Counted from the first letter of the stretch, positions 17,979 to 27,602 are shown. The stretch: 64,000 nt of DNA from UBA961 sp041191145 (GCA_041191145.1 JBEEPK010000001.1:10626-74625), one strand, 5' to 3'. A program made the numbers and translations. The notes: generated by a model not told the origin, from the letters alone.

Positions 17979-18803
17979 TTAGTCGAAATCCGGACAATAT
18001 CTCATACCGATATGCCAAGAATTTCCTAAATACATGTGATTGAACATATTTACTTGTACAAAAATATCATCTATCAACATACTCAAACCAATTGTCACGG
18101 AAGAATGTGGTACAGATAATCCTATGTGCGAACGAATATTACGAGTAAAATTCCATGAAAAACTTGGTCTGAGACCCGAAGAGTATTCTGTCATTAACAT
18201 ATCCACATCTATACCCATACCTTCAATTGGAGTAAATCCAAAGCCAATCGTTAAAAGTGGTTGTGTAAAACTTGCATTAAATTCTGACATTGGTCTTGCT
18301 ATTGGATATTGAAACAAGATGCCTACTCCAACTTTTTCATCAATCTTCATTATTGCGCCTACACCCATGTTCAATTCAGTACAATGCAATATGCCATCAT
18401 CAAAGGACACAAATTCAGTTTGTAGACCAAATCCAGGAATCAATGACATATCATGAGGATTCCATGCCGTTGACAAATCACATTGCATCATTGAAAATTG
18501 ATCAATCTTCATGAATTCTGTCTTCATATGCAATCCAATTGATTGTTCCAATCGCATTTCTCCACAAATGGCTAGTCTTGATAGGTCTTTGATTCCGAAA
18601 AGTGACGGTAATAATGAGATTCCGAAATGAGAGCATGTATCAACCATTGAAAGTGAAGGATGAATGCTTCCACAATGGATTGGCGATGTCATTCCAATGA
18701 TATTCCCATGAATTTCAGAAATTCTTGATTGTACTTGTAGTGGATTTACCACAAAATAGTTGCCGATGGCTCCCAAGCATAGTATTTTCGTAATAGTTAA
18801 CAT
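17979..18803 (-). CDS. Predicted outer-membrane beta-barrel protein, unknown function
   Basis: I do not recognise this 274-residue protein. It has a short hydrophobic N-terminus that may be a signal peptide and then many alternating hydrophobic/polar stretches with glycines (for example GVGAIMKIDEKVGVGILFQYP, TIGFGFTPIEGMGIDVDM, WHIGMRYC) that read like barrel strands of a small outer-membrane protein. It is unusually rich in methionine, isoleucine and histidine. The ATG at 18803 is preferred to the TTG at 18812. It precedes the PgpH-like gene by 12 bases and diverges from the PorD-like gene with only 23 bases between starts. Confidence 0.6.
   Translation of the reverse strand: MLTITKILCLGAIGNYFVVNPLQVQSRISEIHGNIIGMTSPIHCGSIHPSLSMVDTCSHFGISLLPSLFGIKDLSRLAICGEMRLEQSIGLHMKTEFMKIDQFSMMQCDLSTAWNPHDMSLIPGFGLQTEFVSFDDGILHCTELNMGVGAIMKIDEKVGVGILFQYPIARPMSEFNASFTQPLLTIGFGFTPIEGMGIDVDMLMTEYSSGLRPSFSWNFTRNIRSHIGLSVPHSSVTIGLSMLIDDIFVQVNMFNHMYLGNSWHIGMRYCPDFD
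18760..18790 (+). promoter_or_regulatory. Candidate Bacteroidota-type promoter for the PorD-like operon
   Basis: TTG at 18760-18762, 20 bases, then TATTTTCG at 18783-18790, one base off the TAnnTTTG consensus. The predicted start of transcription falls about 30 bases before the ATG at 18827. The site lies inside the 5-prime end of the divergent gene, as the 23-base intergenic gap requires. Confidence 0.45.
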
Positions 18804-18826
18804 ATACCCCAAATCAAGGTGAATCC

Positions 18827-19726
18827 ATGCGAAGTTTCATATTTTCCACCATATTTTTTGTACTGAATATCTTCCCGATGCTTCATGCTCAGGAAATTGA
18901 ATTGCAAGTGAATGTAGATTTGAAAAATATTTCTTTTGATAATCGAATTGATATTCAGAATCTTCGACAAGACATCATCAATTATATCAATACTCAACGA
19001 TATTCTGAATCAGATTGGGATAAACCAAAAGTGCCTGTCGATATTGGTATCACAATCACTTCGCGGGGTCCGAACAACACATATAGCGGGATACTCACAG
19101 TGATGTCATATACAGTTCTTGAGGATGGCTCAAAATCCATACTCATGAGAGCGATGGACAAACAATGGACATTTGAATATGCCCCGGGCAATATGATGTC
19201 ATTTCAGGCCAATCGATTCAATGCATTGTCATCGCCGATTGATTTCTATATGTTAATGTCCATCGGCATGTTTTTGGACACATTCGCAGAACTTGACGGC
19301 ACACCATTTTATGAAAAAGCAAAAGTAATTTGTCGGGCAGGTGCCGGAGCAAATGTAACAGGTTATCCCGCTACTCCTGATCCATCGGTTCCATCCAAAC
19401 TTGGACTTGCCACAGAGGCATCTGATTTATTGTATGAAGAATTCAGGAGACTTATCTTCTCCTATCATTTTGACGGCTTGGAAGCTGTGAATAAAGACAA
19501 ATCGCAAGGATTGCCACTATTTGCAACTATCATCGAGCAAATGGCACAATTCAAAAAATCCAAAGTGACCATGCGCAGTCAATTCATGGAAGCATTTTTC
19601 AATTCCAAATTCCAAGAATTGGCAGATCTATTTAAAGGATACTCAGATACAGGAGTATTCACCAATTTATCTCAATTGGATCCAGCCAATTCCAGTGTTT
19701 ATCAAGCCGCTCAGGAGAATCGATGA
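18827..19726 (+). CDS. DUF4835 family protein, PorD-like (type IX secretion associated)
   Basis: A 299-residue exported protein with a signal peptide ending near MLHAQE. The whole length matches the DUF4835 pattern: N-terminal EIELQVNVDLKN, FDNRIDIQNLRQDIINYINTQRYSE, a central FQANRFNALSSPIDFYMLMSIGMFLDTFAELDGTPFYEKA and an all-helical C-terminal half. In Bacteroidota this family is annotated as PorD and associated with the type IX secretion system, though its molecular role is not settled. That fits the sorting-domain protein encoded at 10989-15704. First gene of a four-gene operon; its stop overlaps the next start (ATGA). Confidence 0.78.
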   Translation: MRSFIFSTIFFVLNIFPMLHAQEIELQVNVDLKNISFDNRIDIQNLRQDIINYINTQRYSESDWDKPKVPVDIGITITSRGPNNTYSGILTVMSYTVLEDGSKSILMRAMDKQWTFEYAPGNMMSFQANRFNALSSPIDFYMLMSIGMFLDTFAELDGTPFYEKAKVICRAGAGANVTGYPATPDPSVPSKLGLATEASDLLYEEFRRLIFSYHFDGLEAVNKDKSQGLPLFATIIEQMAQFKKSKVTMRSQFMEAFFNSKFQELADLFKGYSDTGVFTNLSQLDPANSSVYQAAQENR

Positions 19727-20784
19727 GTTCCATCAAATATGATTTGCGCAGTGACACTGTCACTAAACCAACCATCGAAATGCGCAAAGCGATGGCGGAA
19801 GCGGAAGTAGGAGACGATGTTTATTCGGAAGATCCAACGGTTAATAGATTGCAATCAATGATTGCAGAGCTTTTTGGCAAAGAATCCGCATTGTTTGTTC
19901 CAACCGGTGTGATGGGTAATCAAATTGCCATTGCCATTCACACTAAAAGAAGCGACGAAATCATTGTCGAATCAGAATCTCATATCTTTCATTATGAGAC
20001 AGCAGCTCCTGCAATCATTGCCGGTGTACAGATGTATTGTATTCCAACTGAAAGAGGAGAGTTAGTAGGTTCATCAATCAATGAAGCCATTCGACCCGGT
20101 GATTACTATTTCCCAAAAACCTCTTTGATCTGCATCGAACAAACGCATAATCGACATGGTGGAACCGTTCTTTCACTTTCATCAATAGAAGAAGTTTCTG
20201 GTTTCGCTCAAAGCAAACAAATACCTCTTCATTGTGATGGTGCGCGCATTTGGAATGCATGTGCTGAAACAGGAACTGCTCCTCATGAATATGCTCATTA
20301 CTTGGATACACTCTCCGTTTGTCTTTCGAAAGGTTTAGGCGCGCCTGCTGGTTCAGTGTTCATAGGAACAAAAGATCAAGTGGAATATGCCAGACATTGG
20401 AGAAAATTGCTGGGCGGTGGAATGAGACAATCCGGAATATTGGCTGCGGCCGGTATTCATGCTTTGCAATTTCATAGAGAGCATTTGAGAGATGATCATG
20501 AAAAAGCAAGAAAATTTGCCGAGCAGATTTTCTCACAAACCTCATGTACATTGGCCAATTCAGGTGGTACAGTTGATACAAATATTCTCATCATAGATTG
20601 TGGATTCGATACCGATCCGCAAGCATTGAAAAATGAATGTTCCAAAAGAGGCTTGGAGATTTCATCCGGCAGAGGACAATGTCTTCGCGCTGTATTTCAT
20701 AGAGATATTAGCACACAAGAAGTTAAAGAAGCAGCAATGATTTTCATTCAAAGTTTTGATAGCATCATGAAGGAAAATCGATGA
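19723..20784 (+). CDS. Low-specificity L-threonine aldolase
   Basis: A 353-residue PLP enzyme of the threonine aldolase family. Landmarks: the N-terminal DLRSDTVTKPT signature, GDDVYSEDP, HCDGARIWNA (cofactor aspartate) and the Schiff-base lysine in CLSKGLGAPAGS. It splits L-threonine or L-allo-threonine into glycine and acetaldehyde. The start and stop both overlap neighbouring genes by four bases (ATGA), so it is translated within the operon. Nothing in the neighbours explains why it sits beside a secretion protein. Cytoplasmic, length normal. Confidence 0.93.
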   Translation: MSSIKYDLRSDTVTKPTIEMRKAMAEAEVGDDVYSEDPTVNRLQSMIAELFGKESALFVPTGVMGNQIAIAIHTKRSDEIIVESESHIFHYETAAPAIIAGVQMYCIPTERGELVGSSINEAIRPGDYYFPKTSLICIEQTHNRHGGTVLSLSSIEEVSGFAQSKQIPLHCDGARIWNACAETGTAPHEYAHYLDTLSVCLSKGLGAPAGSVFIGTKDQVEYARHWRKLLGGGMRQSGILAAAGIHALQFHREHLRDDHEKARKFAEQIFSQTSCTLANSGGTVDTNILIIDCGFDTDPQALKNECSKRGLEISSGRGQCLRAVFHRDISTQEVKEAAMIFIQSFDSIMKENR

Positions 20785-21254
20785 AATCTCAAGATAGATA
20801 TATTGAGAACATAGACTTCACTGCATATCATCATACATTATCAGGAAGAGTGAAGACATTTGAGGTGGACAGACAGAATATCGTCCACAATATCATCTAT
20901 CTCTATTGGCTCGAAGATGCCAGAGTTGAATATTTTAGAGCTTTGGGATTGGAGATGAATGAGCGTACATTCATTGATTCACATCGTTTTGTGATTGCCA
21001 AGACAGAGATAAATTATCTAGCTCCTGCACTCTTTGACAAACAATATGAAGTATTGACAAGAATTTCTCACCTCGGTACATCTTCATTCATGTTTGATCA
21101 ATTGATCATTTTAATTCCGGAAAGAACAATATTGATAACTGCACAATCCGTATTAGTTCAGTTGAATCCAATTACACATGAGAGCATGCCGATCGACGAT
21201 GAATATCGAACACTCGTTGGGGTTTTTGAACAAAGAGATTTTACACAAGGTTAA
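20781..21254 (+). CDS. Acyl-CoA thioesterase, hot-dog fold (4-hydroxybenzoyl-CoA thioesterase type)
   Basis: A 157-residue protein with a single hot-dog domain. The VDRQNIVHNIIYLYWLEDARVEYF segment corresponds to the active-site helix region of YbgC/4HBT-type thioesterases (usually D..GHVNNxxYL), with N/H replaced around the loop, so catalytic detail is uncertain. Expected to hydrolyse an acyl-CoA or acyl-ACP; substrate unknown. ATGA overlap with the threonine aldolase gene; the next gene begins 4 bases after its stop. Confidence 0.8.
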   Translation: MKSQDRYIENIDFTAYHHTLSGRVKTFEVDRQNIVHNIIYLYWLEDARVEYFRALGLEMNERTFIDSHRFVIAKTEINYLAPALFDKQYEVLTRISHLGTSSFMFDQLIILIPERTILITAQSVLVQLNPITHESMPIDDEYRTLVGVFEQRDFTQG

Positions 21255-21258
21255 TTGA

Positions 21259-23406
21259 ATGCAACTTTTCAGGACATTTTTCATATCAGTCTTTCTTGTG
21301 TTTGCAATATCGGCTTCTTCATATTCACAAGATAATAAACCTACTTGGTTTATTGGTCCTTATGGTGCAATCATGCAAAGCATGCATTCCACAGGATTTA
21401 AAGATCTTCCGGGATATCCCTCATGCTGTTTTTCTGAAAGATCAGGTACCGGTATTGGATATGACATCGGAATATTACTTCGATTTCCCATTAATGAACA
21501 AATGAGTTTTCGATTTTTTGGGGGAATCAATACTCCTGGTGCAACAATTTCAAGTGATGAAAAGATCGGCAATCAATTCATACGCAATCCACAATTCCCA
21601 TTTGATACAATTGCTCGGGATATCACGGTTCGACACTCTATTGAATCCATGATCACTCAAATATCAGCAAGACCAATGTTATCGTTTACCTTGCCTTTTG
21701 GCGGAGATATTTCTGCCGGAATCGGATTGAATTATGTGTTGAGTCAATCATTCAATCAAAAAGAAACATTGATATCACCTGATAATGTAGCATTCTTGGA
21801 TGGAAGGGGAATTCGCAATGACACTTTGGGAACAATCCCTGATCTTTCCTCTTTTCAAACAGCGGTATCAGTGGCATATTCATATGATTTACCAATATCA
21901 AACACTTCACTTCTTGTTCCATTCATAGAATATCATTATCCACTCCAATCTCTTACATCATATGATTGGAATATCAGCAGAATTCAACTTGGTTTGGCAT
22001 TGCAATTTGGAATTGTCCCAAGCAAAGAACCAAAAGTCATCATAGATACAGTGTATAGAAGAGATACTATCATCAGAGTTTCACCAATTGCAATAAATAC
22101 ATCAACCATTTTGAATGAAAGTCAAAAGGGATTTATCAAAGGTACAGTTAACAATGATATTCGCATTGATACAATCATGATTAGCGAAACATATCTGAAA
22201 ACTTTGTTCACCCCTCCCGAATATACAGGGAATCTCGTGGTATATGGTCTCGATGAAAAAGGTAAACGAACTTCAAAGCCAACGATTAGAATTGAAGAAT
22301 GGGAACAAATTGAGACATTCCCATTGCTGCCATATATCTATTTTGAGGAAGGTTCATCTGACCTTGGTGGAACCAAGCAAAGACTTTTGTTACCCTCTCA
22401 AGCAGGATTATTCAATGAAGATTCATTGCCATCTTCAACACTTGACATATATCGAGACATATTGAATATCATTGGAAGTAGAGCCAAAGCATCTTCAGCA
22501 TCATTTGATATATCGGGTTTCACCAATACCTTAATTGAGGATGATGTCCCCGGGATCACACTCCAAAGAGCAAAGAATATACAGTCTTATATGCAAGCCA
22601 TTTGGGGCATTAGCTCTAATAAGATCTCCATAAATACCGGAAAATTACCCCGCACACCAACAAATCCATCGACACTAGATGGTCAACAAGAAAATGCGAG
22701 AGCAGAAATCACATCGAAGGATCCCAATTTATTGAGTCCATTGAAGAAAAGAACAATCACCCGCACCATGAATCCACCAATTTTGGTCATTCAACCAAGG
22801 ATTCAAGCAGGTGATGCAATCAAATCTTGGGAAATCATCATTGCGGATGGAGAACAAATAGTACAAACGTTTAGAGGAAATGGCAAAATCCCCGATAGTA
22901 CTTTTACATGGACAATTTCTCCATCGAGTCAAATGTCAAATAAACCTCTTTCAGTCAAATTACTAGCCATAGATACGATTGGGAATAATCATTCTTGGAA
23001 TACAGATGTTCAAACAGAAAGAGTTACACTTCGCAAAAAGCAGGAATTACGCATCAATGATACATTAATCGAGCGATTTGCCTTGATTCTCTTTGATTTT
23101 GACAAATCAAGTCTTAGTTCCTCGAATCAGAATATTGCCAATTCCATAAAGCAGTCCATACAGTCAAATTCCACTGTAACCATCACAGGTTATACGGACA
23201 GAACAGGAGATTCCTCTTATAATCAAGTTTTATCCGAAGAGCGCTGTAAACAAGTGAGTCAATATCTTGGTCTTTCAGCTGGAACATACTCCATCATACC
23301 AATGGGTGGAAAAGAGATTCCTTTTGAAAATGACTCACCTCAAGGAAGGGCTTATTCAAGAACTGTCATGATCGAAGTTAAAACACCAATGAAAGAAAGG
23401 AAATAA
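21259..23406 (+). CDS. Outer-membrane protein with tandem OmpA-like modules
   Basis: A 715-residue envelope protein. A signal peptide (to about residue 24) is followed by an outer-membrane barrel-like domain (about 28-250), a first OmpA-like module starting at FPLLPYIYFEE (about 354-495), an Ig-like linker and a canonical C-terminal OmpA module (about 605-715; ILFDFDKSSL, GYTDRTGD, RAYSRTVMIEV). The OmpA module should bind peptidoglycan. The same two-module plan with the same FPLLPY start occurs in the PD40 protein at 45493-48249, so the two are related. Last gene of the PorD-like operon; an AAGG site lies inside the end of the preceding gene. Confidence 0.85.
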   Translation: MQLFRTFFISVFLVFAISASSYSQDNKPTWFIGPYGAIMQSMHSTGFKDLPGYPSCCFSERSGTGIGYDIGILLRFPINEQMSFRFFGGINTPGATISSDEKIGNQFIRNPQFPFDTIARDITVRHSIESMITQISARPMLSFTLPFGGDISAGIGLNYVLSQSFNQKETLISPDNVAFLDGRGIRNDTLGTIPDLSSFQTAVSVAYSYDLPISNTSLLVPFIEYHYPLQSLTSYDWNISRIQLGLALQFGIVPSKEPKVIIDTVYRRDTIIRVSPIAINTSTILNESQKGFIKGTVNNDIRIDTIMISETYLKTLFTPPEYTGNLVVYGLDEKGKRTSKPTIRIEEWEQIETFPLLPYIYFEEGSSDLGGTKQRLLLPSQAGLFNEDSLPSSTLDIYRDILNIIGSRAKASSASFDISGFTNTLIEDDVPGITLQRAKNIQSYMQAIWGISSNKISINTGKLPRTPTNPSTLDGQQENARAEITSKDPNLLSPLKKRTITRTMNPPILVIQPRIQAGDAIKSWEIIIADGEQIVQTFRGNGKIPDSTFTWTISPSSQMSNKPLSVKLLAIDTIGNNHSWNTDVQTERVTLRKKQELRINDTLIERFALILFDFDKSSLSSSNQNIANSIKQSIQSNSTVTITGYTDRTGDSSYNQVLSEERCKQVSQYLGLSAGTYSIIPMGGKEIPFENDSPQGRAYSRTVMIEVKTPMKERK

Positions 23407-23441
23407 TACATATTTCTCTACGGGATTTCATGCCAAATCTC

Positions 23442-23449
23442 TAACTTTG
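23442..23449 (+). promoter_or_regulatory. Candidate -7 element (TAACTTTG) upstream of icd
   Basis: An exact TAnnTTTG match in the 84-base gap between the OmpA gene and icd, about 41 bases before the ATG. No TTG lies at the expected -33 position, so this is weaker than the uppS promoter. Confidence 0.35.
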
Positions 23450-23490
23450 CCGATTAAAATTCTCAATGTTCCCGCTTTGGATCTTACCTC

Positions 23491-24759
23491 ATGTCGTATG
23501 AAAAATTAAATACACCTCAACAAGGTGAAAAAATCACTGTTCAACCTGATGGATCTCTTAATGTTCCAAATAATCCAATCATCCCATTCATAGAAGGTGA
23601 TGGGACTGGTCCGGATATTTGGGCTGCTTCTGTCAAAGTACTTGATGCCGCAGTTGAAAAAGCATATGGCGGTTCAAAAAAAATCGAGTGGTTTGAGGTA
23701 TTTGCAGGCGAAAAGTCAAATGAGGTCTATGGACCCAATACTTGGCTTCCTGAAGACACATTAAAAGCTCTTCGTGAATATGTTGTTGGAATCAAAGGTC
23801 CTCTCACAACTCCGGTTGGCGGTGGCATTCGCTCCATCAATGTTGCTCTCCGTCAATTGATGGATTTATATGTTTGCTTAAGACCAGTCCGATATTTTCA
23901 AGGCGTACCTTCTCCTGTGAAGCGTCCGGAACTTGTGGACATGATTATTTTCCGTGAAAATACGGAAGACATCTATGCGGGTATAGAATTCAAAGCAGGT
24001 GCCGAGGATACTGCTTCCCTTCTATCATTTCTAGAGACTTCTTTTCCTGCTTTTCATAAAAAGATTCGCTTCGGTGCCGAAGCCCCTGATCTTGTGGGTC
24101 TAGGAATTAAACCGGTTTCAGCTCCAGGTTCCAAACGCCTCATTCGTGCCGCTTTGAAATATGCCATCAGTCAGAATCGTAAGAGTTTGACATTGGTTCA
24201 TAAAGGCAATATCATGAAATTCACGGAAGGAGCATTCAGAGATTGGGGTTATGAACTCGTCAAAGAGGAATTCTCTGATATAGCAATAGGCTGGGATGAT
24301 TGTGGTGGAAACCCCGGTGACAAATTATTGGTAAAAGATTCAATAGCGGATGCTTTTCTTCAGCAGATTTTGACAAGGCCTGCCGAATATGATGTAATAG
24401 CTACTTTGAATCTCAATGGTGATTATATCAGTGATGCTCTTGCTGCTCAAGTAGGTGGAATCGGTATTGCACCGGGTGCAAATATCAATTATGATAATGG
24501 ATATGCCATCTTCGAAGCAACACATGGTACTGCGCCCAAATATGCAGGTCTCGACAAAGTAAATCCGGGTTCCGTGATTCTTTCCGGTGAGATGATGTTC
24601 CGTTATTTGGGTTGGAATGAGGCCGCTGATCTTATCATCAAAGGAATGGATGGCGCTATTTCTGCAAAAACCGTTACATATGATTTTGCTCGTTTGATGG
24701 ATGGAGCTACCGAAGTATCGTGTTCCGCATTTGGTGATGCCATCATTCAACACATGTAA
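23491..24759 (+). CDS. icd: Isocitrate dehydrogenase, NADP-dependent
   Basis: A 422-residue dimeric-type isocitrate dehydrogenase, close to the E. coli enzyme in layout. Substrate-binding GGGIRSINVALRQ contains the serine (S115) equivalent to the phosphorylated Ser113 of E. coli. FRENTEDIYAGIEF and the NADP-specific HGTAPKYAGLDKVNPGS are present, the latter with the Lys-Tyr pair that selects NADP. It converts isocitrate to 2-oxoglutarate in the TCA cycle, linking to the sdh genes at the window start. A strong terminator follows. Confidence 0.96.
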   Translation: MSYEKLNTPQQGEKITVQPDGSLNVPNNPIIPFIEGDGTGPDIWAASVKVLDAAVEKAYGGSKKIEWFEVFAGEKSNEVYGPNTWLPEDTLKALREYVVGIKGPLTTPVGGGIRSINVALRQLMDLYVCLRPVRYFQGVPSPVKRPELVDMIIFRENTEDIYAGIEFKAGAEDTASLLSFLETSFPAFHKKIRFGAEAPDLVGLGIKPVSAPGSKRLIRAALKYAISQNRKSLTLVHKGNIMKFTEGAFRDWGYELVKEEFSDIAIGWDDCGGNPGDKLLVKDSIADAFLQQILTRPAEYDVIATLNLNGDYISDALAAQVGGIGIAPGANINYDNGYAIFEATHGTAPKYAGLDKVNPGSVILSGEMMFRYLGWNEAADLIIKGMDGAISAKTVTYDFARLMDGATEVSCSAFGDAIIQHM

Positions 24760-24781
24760 TTATTCGCAATGAAGTCTTTGG

Positions 24782-24826
24782 GGAGACGCGATACAGCAAT
24801 GCACTCGCGTCTCCTTTTCTTTTTTA
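24782..24826 (+). terminator. Intrinsic terminator after icd
   Basis: A 10-bp GC-rich stem (24782-24791 with 24805-24814) with a 13-base loop, followed by TTTTCTTTTTT. It lies 22 bases after the icd stop and before pyrG. Confidence 0.88.
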
Positions 24827-24862
24827 TTTGCTCTTTTATTCACAACATAATGCTCTTTGATC

Positions 24863-26464
24863 ATGGCTGCTAAGAAAACGAAATACATTTTCATTTCAGG
24901 TGGTGTTCTCTCTTCACTTGGAAAAGGAATTGCTTCCGCCTCCCTTGGTTTACTTTTGAAACAAAGGGGTTTATCGGTTACGATCATGAAATTTGATCCA
25001 TATATCAATGTGGATCCCGGGACAATGAACCCTCAACAACATGGTGAGGTCTATGTAACAGATGATGGAGCCGAATGCGATCTCGATCTCGGACATTATG
25101 AGCGCTATCTTGATGTTGATGGAACGAGATCTAATTCCGTTTCTTCCGGTCAAGTGTATTTTGAAGTGATTCAAAGAGAACGTCAAGGACAATATCTTGG
25201 TAAAACCGTACAAGTGATTCCGCATATCACCGATGAAATCAAGAGACGCATGACAATTTATGATAAACTATTTGATATTGTCATTATCGAGATTGGTGGA
25301 ACTGTCGGAGACATTGAGTCCTTGCCATTCATGGAATCTGTACGTCAGTTATGCATGGAGAAAGGTCCAAAAAGTACACTGAACATTCATTTGACTTATG
25401 TTCCTTATATCAAATCTGCCGGGGAGTTAAAAACAAAACCAACGCAACATTCAGTTAAAATGTTGATGGAAATGGGTATCAGACCGGATATTCTCCTCTG
25501 CCGAACTGAGCAACCAATCAATAAAGAACTGAAAAGTAAGATTGCGCTCTTCTGTAATGTGGAAGAAGATTCTGTCATCGAGGTGCTCGATGCAGAAACC
25601 ATATATGAAGTACCTCTTAGTCTTGCGAAACGCAATCTAGATCAAATCGTTCTCAAGAAATTTTCAATGTCACTCGGCAAATTGGACATGGACACATGGT
25701 CCAAATTTGTTAATCGCATCAAGCAACCCAAGCATACTGTTCATATCGGATTGATCGGAAAATACAATCAAGTGAAAGATTCATACAAAAGTATTCTAGA
25801 AGCTTTCGTTCACGCGGGTGCCATCAATAATGCCAAAGTTGAAATCACTTGGATTGATTCTGAAAATATCAATAAAACGAGTGTGACAAGCACCCTGAAA
25901 GGGATGCAGGGAATTCTTGTGGCACCGGGTTTTGGATCAAGAGGTATTGAAGGAAAGATTGAAGCAATTAGATATGCCAGAGAAAACAAAATACCCTTCT
26001 TTGGTATCTGTCTTGGAATGCAATGTGCCGTTATTGAATTCGCCCGTAATGTTGCAGGAATAAAAGATGCACATTCGGCCGAATTCAAAAAAGGAAAAGA
26101 TTTGGTGATACACCTGATGTCAGCACAAAAACAAGTAACAGACAAAGGTGGAACCATGAGACTTGGTTCCTATCCATGTACCATTCGCAAGGGCACCATT
26201 GCTCATGCGGCTTATGGGGTGGATTCGATTCAGGAAAGACATAGACATCGCTATGAATTCAATAATGCATATCGCAAGACATTGGAAGATCATGGTATGA
26301 AACTAAGCGGTGTATCTCCTGATACAACATTGGTGGAAATCATCGAGTTAAAAAATCACCCATGGTTTGTCGGCGTGCAATTTCATCCTGAATATAAGTC
26401 AAGAGCCGTAAAAGGACATCCCCTCTTCATTAGTTTTGTCAAAGCAGCAATGCAAATAAAATAA
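24863..26464 (+). CDS. pyrG: CTP synthase
   Basis: A 533-residue two-domain enzyme making CTP from UTP, ATP and glutamine. The synthetase domain starts with FISGGVLSSLGKGIASASLG, including the nucleotide-binding loop; the glutamine amidotransferase domain has the nucleophile region FGICLGMQCAVIEFARN and the terminal QFHPEYKSR. Length is normal. I use ATG 24863 rather than the TTG two codons upstream. No clear ribosome binding site precedes it. It has no partner in an operon and faces the convergent glycosyltransferase gene, with no intergenic spacer. Confidence 0.97.
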   Translation: MAAKKTKYIFISGGVLSSLGKGIASASLGLLLKQRGLSVTIMKFDPYINVDPGTMNPQQHGEVYVTDDGAECDLDLGHYERYLDVDGTRSNSVSSGQVYFEVIQRERQGQYLGKTVQVIPHITDEIKRRMTIYDKLFDIVIIEIGGTVGDIESLPFMESVRQLCMEKGPKSTLNIHLTYVPYIKSAGELKTKPTQHSVKMLMEMGIRPDILLCRTEQPINKELKSKIALFCNVEEDSVIEVLDAETIYEVPLSLAKRNLDQIVLKKFSMSLGKLDMDTWSKFVNRIKQPKHTVHIGLIGKYNQVKDSYKSILEAFVHAGAINNAKVEITWIDSENINKTSVTSTLKGMQGILVAPGFGSRGIEGKIEAIRYARENKIPFFGICLGMQCAVIEFARNVAGIKDAHSAEFKKGKDLVIHLMSAQKQVTDKGGTMRLGSYPCTIRKGTIAHAAYGVDSIQERHRHRYEFNNAYRKTLEDHGMKLSGVSPDTTLVEIIELKNHPWFVGVQFHPEYKSRAVKGHPLFISFVKAAMQIK

Positions 26465-27559
26465 TCATTGGAAAGTTTGACCTTTCCAATGAACATCTTT
26501 CTTGAGTAAAAGGAAGGCAACCATAATTTCCATATAAATCATGAATAGCATTCCCGGGACCATCCAAGGGATATGTTTGGTCCTTCTGAGTGCAAATAGC
26601 GTAGGCATCACAATCATGCAGTCACCTATCACTCGCATGGCCAATATGCTAGCCATACCCGTCCAATCACTCATATACCCTGAGTATATGAGTGAAGTCC
26701 AAAAGACAAATGCAAAGAAGGCAAAAAGATATTTTTTCCATCCCAATGCATCCGAGCCACGGACCCATCTATGTTGTTGACTCACAAAGCTCTTCCAATC
26801 CGGGCAAGGTTCAGTACTGACGGCATTGGAATGATGACATGGATATAAAATTCCATACCCCGCCTTTGAGACTCCGGTCAATAATTGCAAATCCTCTGTT
26901 ACTGAAAATTTGATACCGGCATAACCACCAACTGCATTATAGACAGATTTTCTGATTGATAAATTATTACCAAAACACCCAAGTGGATGTCCGAGCGACA
27001 TAGCTGCAGATGCCAATGTATGATTCATCATCCACTCCATATCCTGCAAATGATGAAATGGTGTTCTTGTATGCACTGTAGTGAATCCTGCAATCATTCC
27101 GATTGTAGGATTTGAATATGCATGCGCAATTGTTCGTACCCAATCCTCAGGGAATGTGCAATCGGCATCAGACATTATGATGATCTCACCTTTTGCAAAA
27201 GATATTCCCGCATGCAAGGCACCAGGTTTACCACGCAAATTGCCGAATCGCTCTTGGGTTAACTGAACTGACTTTATTCTGCTGTCTTTCGCAGAAAAAG
27301 CATCAATTATTTCTTGAGTGGCATCATTTGATCGATCATTGACAATGATGAATTCAATTGTTGGATCAGTGTTTTTTAGGAGAGATTCCAGACAGAATGG
27401 CAATGCTTCTTGTTCATTTCTTGCCGGAATGACAATTGAAACGATTTCATTCAATAAAGAATGTGTAGGAAGAAGAATGCGTCTTGATCGAGCCGCACCA
27501 TAGACAAAAACAAGAGTTTTTGCCGCAAAAAGCAGGAGAACGAAATCAATCAATGACAT
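26465..27559 (-). CDS. Membrane glycosyltransferase, family 2
   Basis: A 364-residue GT-A fold glycosyltransferase. Visible: VSIVIPARNEQEALP, the nucleotide-binding FIIVNDRSND, the metal-binding IIMSDADCTF, and QQHRWVRG, matching the QxxRW motif of processive GT2 enzymes such as cellulose and hyaluronan synthases. One helix precedes the catalytic domain and about three follow. It likely adds sugar to a growing polysaccharide or lipid acceptor. It follows UDP-glucose dehydrogenase by 43 bases, so UDP-glucuronate is a plausible donor (inference). The reading frame is open to 27697, but that would overlap the upstream gene by about 95 bases, so ATG 27559 is preferred. Confidence 0.82.
   Translation of the reverse strand: MSLIDFVLLLFAAKTLVFVYGAARSRRILLPTHSLLNEIVSIVIPARNEQEALPFCLESLLKNTDPTIEFIIVNDRSNDATQEIIDAFSAKDSRIKSVQLTQERFGNLRGKPGALHAGISFAKGEIIIMSDADCTFPEDWVRTIAHAYSNPTIGMIAGFTTVHTRTPFHHLQDMEWMMNHTLASAAMSLGHPLGCFGNNLSIRKSVYNAVGGYAGIKFSVTEDLQLLTGVSKAGYGILYPCHHSNAVSTEPCPDWKSFVSQQHRWVRGSDALGWKKYLFAFFAFVFWTSLIYSGYMSDWTGMASILAMRVIGDCMIVMPTLFALRRTKHIPWMVPGMLFMIYMEIMVAFLLLKKDVHWKGQTFQ
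26466..26491. terminator. Hairpin between the convergent ends of pyrG and the glycosyltransferase gene
   Basis: A perfect 10-bp stem (26466-26475 with 26482-26491, loop TTTGAC). It overlaps the last codons and stop of the glycosyltransferase gene and starts just after the pyrG stop. On the minus strand it is followed by ATTATTTTATTTG, on the plus strand by no T tract, so termination is more likely for the minus-strand operon. Confidence 0.5.
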
Positions 27560-27602
27560 AGAATCGTTCAATGAGATGTAAAAAGCAAAATCAGGATTAT
27601 GC

